Below are positions 57,129 through 64,000 of a stretch of 64,000 bases of DNA, in pieces; positions within the stretch are counted from its first letter, which is position 1, and every line of letters begins with the position of its first letter. The notes under the pieces were generated by a model. The model worked only from the letters and a program-made list of their open reading frames with translations, did not search any database and was not told the origin of the DNA. Source of the DNA: Psychrobacter nivimaris (GTDB lineage Bacteria; Pseudomonadota; Gammaproteobacteria; Pseudomonadales; Moraxellaceae); contig NZ_VZIZ01000011.1 of NCBI RefSeq assembly GCF_009812035.1, positions 1 through 64,000 of the forward strand. Direction: 5' to 3'. The position numbers and the translations under genes are program-made.

Positions 57129-57551
57129 CGTTATTAATTTTCAAAAATGATTGATAGCTAGAAATGACTGATAGTTGAACCTAATTAAAGAGACAATTAA
57201 GCGTTATTACAATTATCTAAGATAACTCAAAGCTTTGATAAGTTTGTGCTAATAAATAGTCATTATTTAGCGTAATTGACCACAGCCGTACAGAGGCTCG
57301 CTTGATTTGTCACTTTAAAATGAGATAATAGTAAACAATCTTCCTATGTTTTTGATGATGTTTCCAATCGCTACATAGCAAGCATTTGCACTCATAGCTT
57401 TATATATTTTACGCGCATTTTATAGCTGCTAAAAATAACATTTTTAGCAGTTGTATTGGTTTATAGCTGACGCTTTATGGATCGTTAATTCAGAGTGTGT
57501 GCATAGTAGATGAGGTTATAATCAATTCAAAATAGCTAAGAGGAGTCGGCT
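57129..57551. other. Intergenic region upstream of relA
   Basis: 423 AT-rich bases, probably the relA promoter region. A TATAAT near 57516-57521 about 30 bases before the start codon is a candidate -10, but no good -35 precedes it. No terminator for rlmD is evident. Confidence 0.4.
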
Positions 57552-60092
57552 ATGGTAAAAATTCGTGAAGGATTACCGCTGGTGGATGGACAGACCACTC
57601 AGGCCGATAGTGCAACACTTGCGGCACAACTGGTGGCGAGCCAACGCTCTCACCAGTCAGCCAATAGCTATGCCCAAATTCCCCTCGACATCAAATACCA
57701 GTTGGCAACCCACAAGCTACATACTACTTTTGATCGCTCAGCTGCACACACTTATCATTTGCATGACCCTCACACTGAAGACGAGTATTTGGATGATACC
57801 AATGCGCTATCAAACGATGAGCTTGAGGCGGTCGACTTAGACCACCACGCCAACATCGACGTACCTACTTGGCTAGATAATGTGGCCAAGCGTATTGGAC
57901 AAGAGTCAGTACCCAACCTAAGTGCAGCTTGCGAGTTTATTCGCAGTCATATGAATACCAGTGAATCTGAGCGTTCAGGTGCTTATGTGACCGGTATTGG
58001 TATGACTGATATTTTGACCTATCTTTATCAAGATGAAGACGCATTGGTCGCGGCCATGCTGTATCGCAGTGCGCGCAAATCAATCATCAGTCTCGCTGAA
58101 GTTGAAAAAAACTTTGGTCCAGATATTTTGACGCTTGTGAAAGATACCCTTGCAATGGGTAAACTGTCGGAGATTATCGAAAGCAACAAGCGCTTAGAAG
58201 ACCATTTCGTCAATAATCAACGTGATCAGCTATCAAATATTTATAGCATGCTCATCTCTGTCACCAACGACGTGCGCGTGGTACTGATAAAACTGGCTGA
58301 ACGTACTTTCGCCATGCGTGAATTGACGTTTTCTAGGCCAGAGCGTCAAACGCGTGTCGCACGTGAAGTCATGACTATTTATGCGCCATTAGCCCATCGT
58401 TTAGGTATTGCACAGTTAAAATGGGAGCTCGAAGATTTAGCTTTCCGTTATCTTGCGCCTGACCGCTACAAAGAAATTGCTAAGCTGCTGTCAGAAAAAC
58501 GTAGCGAACGCGAGTCCTATATTCAGCGCGTACAAGACAAATTAAATGAATCACTAGCAGATGCCAGTATTGAAGGCGAAGTATCTGGTCGCGTCAAACA
58601 TATCTACTCTATCTATCGAAAAATGAAGCTCAAAGGCTTATCTTTCGATCAGCTTTATGACATTCGCGCTTTACGTGTCTTGGTTAATAGCCCTTCTGAC
58701 TGTTATCACGTTTTAGGCCTAGTACATGGCTTATGGCGTTATATTCCTGAGCAGTTTGATGACTATATTACTAACCCTAAGTCCAATGGCTATCGCTCGC
58801 TACATACGGCTGTAATTGCAGAAAATAAATCACTGGAAGTTCAAATTCGTACTCATGAGATGCACTTTGAGGCCGAGCTTGGCATGTGTGCGCACGTTAA
58901 CTACAAAGAAGGTCTAAAGAATAAGAAAGACAATTATCTGAATCAAAGAATCAGCTCACTACGCCAATTATTATCTATCAACAATGAGACACGTAATCAA
59001 CCACGCTCAGCTGTGGTAGCGGGCGAAGAGATAGACGATATCGAGTTTGACGAAGAAGAACAACTTGTTGATTTTGATGAACTAGAACGTATTTATATCT
59101 TTAGCCGTGACGGTGATATTACTGAGCTACCAAAAGGCGCGACCGTTCTCGATTTTGCCTACTATGTGCATACTCAAGTTGGCAACCGTGCGCAGGCAGC
59201 CCGCGTCAATCAGCGTTATGTGCCACTGACCTATCAGTTGAAAACAGGTGAGCAAGTTGAGATTATTACTAAGGCATCGCGTGAGCCCAATCGTGATTGG
59301 TTGGTAGCCTCGTTAGGTTATATTCATACCAATCGCGCCCGTTCAAAACTGCGCCAGTGGTTCAATAAGCAAGACCGTGATAAGAATATTGAAATAGGTC
59401 GCCAAATGCTCAGTAAAGAGCTTGAGCGCCTATCTGTTCATCCTAATAGTATTGATCTGAACGACTATATTCAGCATTTTCATGTCAATACGACCGACGA
59501 TATTATTGTAGGGCTGGTGACAGGTGATATTGGCCTTAATCAGTTAACCAGTCATATCTCTCGTCAGCTACACCTTGAACCTGAGATACCACCAGAGAAC
59601 TTTGTACCTCATGTAGATAACAGAGATACAGGTAAGCTCGATGCGTATAAAATCCATATCGATGGTTTGGATAATATCGAAATCAATTTGGCAGGTTGTT
59701 GTCATCCTGTGCATGGCGAACCGATAGCTGGCTACATCACTTTATCGCGTGGCGTTAGCGTGCATAATCGAGGCTGCCCAGAGTACTTACGTCTGGTCGA
59801 GCGTGATCCTGAGCGCAAGATAGAAGCCGCTTGGCAAGTACAGATTGGTCGTTATCAGCCTGTTGATATTCATGTCGAAGCATATGACAGACGCGGTTTG
59901 CTACGTGATTTGACACAGATAATTGATAAAGAAAACGTCAATATTCGCCAAGTTCAAACGTTAAGTAATGACGACAATATTGCTTTTTTAAAGTTCCATA
60001 TTGAAGTCTCAGGCCTAGCGCATCTATCTAAGCTGCTCGCAAAATTAGAGCAGCAACATGGTATTTTGCACGCACGCCGTGCAGTCGTGTAA
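57552..60092 (+). CDS. relA: (p)ppGpp synthetase RelA
   Basis: 846 residues. RelA makes pppGpp/ppGpp when uncharged tRNA enters the ribosome. The N-terminal hydrolase-like domain lacks the HD pair (ALVAAMLYRSARKS where active enzymes have an HD motif), so hydrolysis is not expected, which separates it from SpoT. The synthetase domain has VSGRVKHIYSIYRKMKLKG and FDQLYDIRALRVLV, then the TGS domain (IYIFSRDGDITELPKGATVLDFA) and a C-terminal ACT domain (RRGLLRDLTQIIDKENVNI). The N-terminal 100 residues are longer than in E. coli. AGGAG lies just upstream of the ATG. Confidence 0.95.
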   Translation: MVKIREGLPLVDGQTTQADSATLAAQLVASQRSHQSANSYAQIPLDIKYQLATHKLHTTFDRSAAHTYHLHDPHTEDEYLDDTNALSNDELEAVDLDHHANIDVPTWLDNVAKRIGQESVPNLSAACEFIRSHMNTSESERSGAYVTGIGMTDILTYLYQDEDALVAAMLYRSARKSIISLAEVEKNFGPDILTLVKDTLAMGKLSEIIESNKRLEDHFVNNQRDQLSNIYSMLISVTNDVRVVLIKLAERTFAMRELTFSRPERQTRVAREVMTIYAPLAHRLGIAQLKWELEDLAFRYLAPDRYKEIAKLLSEKRSERESYIQRVQDKLNESLADASIEGEVSGRVKHIYSIYRKMKLKGLSFDQLYDIRALRVLVNSPSDCYHVLGLVHGLWRYIPEQFDDYITNPKSNGYRSLHTAVIAENKSLEVQIRTHEMHFEAELGMCAHVNYKEGLKNKKDNYLNQRISSLRQLLSINNETRNQPRSAVVAGEEIDDIEFDEEEQLVDFDELERIYIFSRDGDITELPKGATVLDFAYYVHTQVGNRAQAARVNQRYVPLTYQLKTGEQVEIITKASREPNRDWLVASLGYIHTNRARSKLRQWFNKQDRDKNIEIGRQMLSKELERLSVHPNSIDLNDYIQHFHVNTTDDIIVGLVTGDIGLNQLTSHISRQLHLEPEIPPENFVPHVDNRDTGKLDAYKIHIDGLDNIEINLAGCCHPVHGEPIAGYITLSRGVSVHNRGCPEYLRLVERDPERKIEAAWQVQIGRYQPVDIHVEAYDRRGLLRDLTQIIDKENVNIRQVQTLSNDDNIAFLKFHIEVSGLAHLSKLLAKLEQQHGILHARRAVV

Positions 60093-60147
60093 ATAAAACC
60101 TTAAGCCAGTCGTTGTTTATTCCACAATAGAGTTGTCAAAAAATACT

Positions 60148-61089
60148 ATGCCTGAATTACCTGAAGTAGAAACCACTAAAGCCAGTCTTGCTCCATTGTT
60201 TGGGCAACAGGTCGTTGATGTTAAAGTATTTCAACCAAAGCTGCGATGGATGATGCCAGGTAACTTGGACGAGTTAATTAATTACACATTGGAGAGTGTC
60301 GAGCGCCGAGCAAAGTATCTGATTCTTAATTTTATGCCAGTAGCTGCACTGAATAATGCTCCCATGTCAGCCAGCAAAGTTGAACCACGTCAGCTTCTTA
60401 TCCACTTAGGGATGTCAGGTAGCTTACAACAGCACAGCTATGGTACTGATAAACGTAAACATGATCATCTGGTCGTCGTTTTTAATGATGCTGCTAATAA
60501 AAAGTCTCAGCTACATTACTATGATCCAAGACGCTTTGGTTCAGTACTATGGCATGAGGATTACGGCAATAAACTACTAGATCATCTAGGTCCTGAGCCT
60601 CTTTCAAAAGATTTTACCGCAGACTATTTGTACAGTTTAATCCAGCGTATAGATTTATCTAGCCAAGATGGCAATGGGTCATCGACAGATAATACTAAAG
60701 CAAACAAACGACTAAAACCCATCTCCCGAGCGATTAAATCTGTCATCATGGAACAAGAAGTCGTGGTTGGGGTTGGCAATATCTATGCGACTGAAAGTCT
60801 GTACTTGTCCGGCATCCACCCTGCTACACCAGCCAATCAAATTTCATACGATCAGATTGTCATTTTAGTGAGTCATATTAAAGAAATTTTAAAGAAAGCG
60901 ATAAAATTAGGCGGTTCGACACTACGGGATTTCACAGTAGCAAGTGGTCAAACTGGTTACTTTCAGCAAACCTTAAATGTGTATGGTAGACAAGGAGAGA
61001 GCTGTCTGCATTGTAGTACGACGCTAGAAAACATCAAGCTTACTGGTAGAGCCAGTGTTTATTGTCCAAATTGTCAGCCGTTAAAATAG
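60148..61089 (+). CDS. mutM: Formamidopyrimidine-DNA glycosylase
   Basis: MutM/Fpg removes 8-oxoguanine and ring-opened purines and cuts the abasic site. The catalytic N-terminal proline must follow the initiator Met, which fixes the start at the ATG at 60148 (MPELPEVETT) and rules out the TTG at 60133. Other features are LLIHLGMSGSLQ, YDPRRFGSVLW, VVGVGNIYATESLYLSGIHP, and a zinc finger with CLHC and CPNC near the end. At 313 residues it is about 40 longer than E. coli, with extra residues near 75-85 and 178-195. Confidence 0.95.
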   Translation: MPELPEVETTKASLAPLFGQQVVDVKVFQPKLRWMMPGNLDELINYTLESVERRAKYLILNFMPVAALNNAPMSASKVEPRQLLIHLGMSGSLQQHSYGTDKRKHDHLVVVFNDAANKKSQLHYYDPRRFGSVLWHEDYGNKLLDHLGPEPLSKDFTADYLYSLIQRIDLSSQDGNGSSTDNTKANKRLKPISRAIKSVIMEQEVVVGVGNIYATESLYLSGIHPATPANQISYDQIVILVSHIKEILKKAIKLGGSTLRDFTVASGQTGYFQQTLNVYGRQGESCLHCSTTLENIKLTGRASVYCPNCQPLK

Positions 61090-61379
61090 CTAATAAATGA
61101 TATCTATCTGCTTATGGTATATTTAGATTAAATGAAGCTAATATCTGGGCAGAGTATCTATTTTTAAAAGTATCAAATACTGCCAAAGCTATAACTAGAT
61201 TATTCTCATTTTTGTTGCTTATTAGCGCACATCTTGCTTTAATAGTGCTAGCGCTTACATAAATAGTGCGTATCATTTATTTTTCTGTAATACTATACCT
61301 GCCTATCGTTGCCGCAAGATTCCTGCGTGAAGATAGCAGCAGCCATTAATCATACTACTATGAGTTTCAGGATATCGTT

Positions 61380-61820
61380 ATGACTGTTAAAGCAAAAACT
61401 CAACGCACAGTTAAGCAGAGATTTTTTACTGTATTGGCAACTTTAGGATTGGTAGCTGCGACTATTCAACCTACTTTTGCAGCCATAGAAATTGATGAAA
61501 CTGATTTCGGTCCTTCATATGAAAAGATGGTAGTCGATACGATTGTTGGCAAACCACTTCAACTCGTTAATGCGGTAGCTGGAACAGCAGCTTATATCGT
61601 AAGCCTACCTTTCTCACTTATTGGTGGTAATGCAGATCAAGCACAGCAGAAGCTATTTGTTGAACCTTGGAATGCGATGGGACGTTGTTTAGGCTGCACA
61701 GTTGCAGAAGACAACTATTATAAATCTCAAGTTGTTGATAATAACGTAGTACGTATCCTTGTCGATCAACCATCAGAAATTCTGATTAACACCAATGACT
61801 ATGTAGTGGTTACTCCGTAA
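61380..61820 (+). CDS. Small exported protein, unknown function
   Basis: 146 residues. A long signal peptide with a basic n-region and hydrophobic core (FFTVLATLGLVAATIQPTFA) ends at about residue 34. The mature part has a Gly/Ala-rich, moderately hydrophobic segment (VNAVAGTAAYIVSLPFSLIGGN) followed by a Cys pair in GRCLGCTVAED. Similar short proteins with a P-L-x-V-x-x-V-x-G-T-A motif occur in other gammaproteobacteria without a known function. AGGAT lies upstream of the ATG and a strong terminator follows. Confidence 0.75.
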   Translation: MTVKAKTQRTVKQRFFTVLATLGLVAATIQPTFAAIEIDETDFGPSYEKMVVDTIVGKPLQLVNAVAGTAAYIVSLPFSLIGGNADQAQQKLFVEPWNAMGRCLGCTVAEDNYYKSQVVDNNVVRILVDQPSEILINTNDYVVVTP

Positions 61821-61880
61821 CAATTTGCTTTTAGTAGGCACACCAAATAGTTTACAAAAATAACTGTGACTATTTCATAG

Positions 61881-61914
61881 AAAAAAAGGCTAACTCGAGA
61901 AGTTAGCCTTTTTT
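61881..61914. terminator. Bidirectional terminator between the exported protein gene and mscL
   Basis: Stem AAAAAGGCTAACT/AGTTAGCCTTTTT with a 5-base loop and flanking A and T runs, between convergent genes. Confidence 0.92.
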
Positions 61915-61934
61915 ATTGTCAACGATTTGATAAT

Positions 61935-62390
61935 TTATTTCGTAATACTGGTATTACTTAATTTAGCACTGATTTCACGCAGCAACTTCACTTCTTCTGA
62001 TGGCTCTTCTACTGCTTCTTCTATAACTTCCTCCACCTCTTCAGCACGGCGCATTTTATTGACACCTCTCACCATCATAAAGATGATGAAAGCTAAAATT
62101 AAGAAGTTAATAAGTACGGTAATAAAACTACCGTAAGCCAACACAGGTACACCTGCTTCTTTGAGCGCATCATAAGTCATAGCAATACCATCAGGTGCAT
62201 CACCTAAAACTAAGAACATGTTTTCAAAATTAATCTCGCCGCCAAAAATAAAAGCGACAATTGGCATAATAATATCATCTACCAAAGATTTTGTGATGGT
62301 AGCAAAAGCCCCGCCGATGATGACACCGACTGCCAAATCCATCACATTACCTTTGACAGCGAACTCTTTAAACTCTGAAACCATACTCAT
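61935..62390 (-). CDS. mscL: Large-conductance mechanosensitive channel
   Basis: MscL opens under membrane tension and releases solutes on hypo-osmotic shock. The 151-residue protein has the amphipathic N-terminal helix [26 protein letters not shown] (TM1 with the conserved Gly/Ala face), the loop with [15 protein letters not shown]2 ([21 protein letters not shown]), and a C-terminal helix rich in Glu that ends [12 protein letters not shown], as in the family. GAGGA lies 7 bases before the ATG. A start at the second Met (MVSEF) is possible. Confidence 0.96.
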   Translation of the reverse strand: MSMVSEFKEFAVKGNVMDLAVGVIIGGAFATITKSLVDDIIMPIVAFIFGGEINFENMFLVLGDAPDGIAMTYDALKEAGVPVLAYGSFITVLINFLILAFIIFMMVRGVNKMRRAEEVEEVIEEAVEEPSEEVKLLREISAKLSNTSITK

Positions 62391-62524
62391 TGTTTTTTCC
62401 TCAAAATTTATCTATAAACCAATAGATATTTATATAGTTAGTATCACATCTAGCTTTCATGTTAATAATTGAATACATTAATACCACTATTCATTCTGTC
62501 TGTATTTTTCCAAGATTACAACAT

Positions 62525-62573
62525 AAAAAAAAGCAGTATAAAGTCAAACACTAATAGCTCACCTTATACTGCT
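62525..62573 (-). terminator. Intrinsic terminator of typA
   Basis: AGCAGTATAA (62532-62541) and TTATACTGCT (62564-62573) pair perfectly around a 22-base loop, and a T run follows on the minus strand, about 97 bases past the typA stop codon. Confidence 0.75.
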
Positions 62574-62669
62574 CATTTTTGAATCACTCAGTGCCAGTAA
62601 AACTACTGACACTAAGTGTTCGCGTCAAATATCAATACTATGAATCACTAAGTAATTCAATTATTGATA

Positions 62670-64000
62670 TTAAGCACCTTTTTTACCACGGCCGTGACGT
62701 TTACGCTCACTTTCAGTCAAGTAGCGCTTACGAATACGTACCGCTTTTGGCGTTACTTCGACTAGCTCATCGTCTTGAATAAATTCAAGCGCTTGCTCAA
62801 GAGTGAACTTCACTGCTGGCGTCAACGTCAATGCTTCGTCAGTACCACTAGCACGTACGTTGGTTAACTGTTTAGCAGTCGTCGGGTTAACAGTCATATC
62901 ATCGTTACGAGAGTTAAGACCAACAATCATACCTTCATAAACTTCAAGCTGTGGTTCAGCAAACAACTTACCGCGTTTCTGTAGGTTAAATAGAGCAAAA
63001 CCTAGGCAAGTACCATTTGCCATAGAAACCAATACGCCATTAGAACGACCACCAACATCACCGATCTTCTGTGGACCGTAATGTGAGAAGCTCGAGGTCA
63101 TAATACCACTACCTGAAGTCAGGGTTAGGAACTCAGAACGGAAACCGATCAAGCCACGCGCTGGTATGGTTGCCTCGATACGCATACGGCCTTTACCGTC
63201 CAGCTCCATGTTAGTCATCTCGCCTTTGCGTAGACCAACTTGCTCCATGATAGAACCTTGATGCTCTTCTTCGATATCGAAGACAACGTTTTCATACGGC
63301 TCTTGTAGCTTACCATCAACTTCTTTAACGATAACTTCTGGACCAGAAACACCTAGCTCAAAACCTTCACGGCGCATGTTTTCGATAAGTACTGATAAAT
63401 GAAGCTCACCACGGCCTGATACTTTAAATTTGTCAGGAGACTCAGTGTCTTCTACACGCAATGCTACGTTATGAATCAACTCACGCTCAAGACGCTCACG
63501 AATGTTACGTGAAGTCACAAACTTACCTTCACGACCAGCAAATGGTGAATTATTTACTTGGAAGTTCATAGATACTGTAGGTTGATCTACCGTTAGTGCT
63601 GGTAGTGCTTCAACGTTGTTAGGATCACAAATAGTATCAGAGATATTTAGCGCATCGATACCTGTGATACAAACGATATCACCTGCTTGTGCATCTTCAA
63701 CGTCAATACGATCAAGACCATGGTAACCCATGATTTTTAAGATACGACCGTTACGCGTTTTGCCATGCTTATCAATGACAGTCACTGGCGTGTTAAGTTT
63801 AACTTTACCACGTTGAATACGGCCAATACCGATTACACCAACGAAGCTGTTGTAATCAAGGCTTGAGATTTGCATACGGAACGGAGCGTCAGCATCAACC
63901 TGTGGAGGCTGAACAACGTCAACGATAGTTTTGAACAATGGGGTCATGTCGTCAGCTAAATCATCTGCTTCTAAACCTGCGATACCGTTCAATGCTGAAG
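62670..64000 (-). CDS. typA: Ribosome-associated GTPase TypA/BipA, 5' end cut by window edge
   Basis: About 443 codons of the C-terminal three quarters are present; the GTP-binding core lies outside the window and the frame continues past the edge. Remaining features are typical: FRMQISSLDYNSFVGVIGIGRI (domain II), PTVSMNFQVNNSPFAGREGKFVTSR, the EF-G-like domain with RGELHLSVLIENMRREG, GLIGFRSEFLT, and the TypA-specific C-terminus ending KRYLTESERKRHGRGKKGA. TypA assists 50S assembly and stress adaptation, notably growth at low temperature. Confidence 0.96.
   Translation of the reverse strand, partial: SALNGIAGLEADDLADDMTPLFKTIVDVVQPPQVDADAPFRMQISSLDYNSFVGVIGIGRIQRGKVKLNTPVTVIDKHGKTRNGRILKIMGYHGLDRIDVEDAQAGDIVCITGIDALNISDTICDPNNVEALPALTVDQPTVSMNFQVNNSPFAGREGKFVTSRNIRERLERELIHNVALRVEDTESPDKFKVSGRGELHLSVLIENMRREGFELGVSGPEVIVKEVDGKLQEPYENVVFDIEEEHQGSIMEQVGLRKGEMTNMELDGKGRMRIEATIPARGLIGFRSEFLTLTSGSGIMTSSFSHYGPQKIGDVGGRSNGVLVSMANGTCLGFALFNLQKRGKLFAEPQLEVYEGMIVGLNSRNDDMTVNPTTAKQLTNVRASGTDEALTLTPAVKFTLEQALEFIQDDELVEVTPKAVRIRKRYLTESERKRHGRGKKGA

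Overview
The window reads as an ordinary chromosomal stretch of an AT-leaning gammaproteobacterium. The protein families, gene order and many AT-rich intergenic gaps point to Moraxellaceae, most likely Psychrobacter. This placement is by eye from protein character and synteny (thrU-tyrU-glyT-thrT-tuf; metX-metW; serA back to back with a D-2-hydroxyglutarate dehydrogenase; barA-cysM-rlmD-relA); no search was run. No phage, insertion sequence, integron or CRISPR array was seen. Both edges cut genes: tuf lacks its 3' end and typA lacks its 5' end.

Layout. 1-2.5 kb (minus): a tRNA-tuf operon with four tRNAs (Thr-TGT, Tyr-GTA, Gly-TCC, Thr-GGT) and a DUF6122-like membrane protein gene lying between the last tRNA and tuf. 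2.7-9.5 kb (minus): trpE, a tail-anchored FHA protein, an RsiV/DUF3298-like exported protein, prfC and a lipoprotein. 9.7-14.8 kb (plus): ohr, polA, a small membrane protein and a very acidic protein. 15-24.6 kb: hemH, metX-metW, a Sel1-repeat protein, trhO, serA facing away from its likely metabolic partner D2HGDH, and a BLUF photoreceptor with a C-terminal membrane anchor. 25-36.8 kb: a GNAT-nitrilase fusion, a ScsD-like thioredoxin, ileS-lspA, a cold-shock/DUF1294 protein on the opposite strand, fkpB, an aldo/keto reductase, plsC and hflX. 37-41.8 kb: an LrgA/LrgB-like pair, a lytic transglycosylase, and rpsB-tsf.

42.2-46.5 kb (minus) holds the least ordinary locus: a compact five-gene signalling operon encoding a solute-binding-like protein with a missing N-terminus, a membrane-bound CheA-like kinase (HPt plus CheA-type ATPase, no CheW-like domain), a single-domain CheY-like regulator and two CheX-type phosphatases in tandem. 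No MCP, CheW, CheR or CheB lies beside it. 46.7-53 kb (minus): a Bcr/CflA-type MFS exporter, a crotonase-family enzyme and the hybrid kinase BarA/GacS, whose linker carries pentapeptide-like repeats. 53.5-64 kb: cysM, a PolB-type 3'-5' exonuclease, rlmD, relA, mutM, a small exported protein, mscL and typA.

Many gene ends carry clear intrinsic terminators, often shared between convergent genes. Several start codons were moved downstream of the longest open frame because a Shine-Dalgarno sequence or a catalytic N-terminus decides the start. Real non-ATG starts are likely for metX, hflX, the membrane protein at 13642 and the cold-shock/DUF1294 gene.
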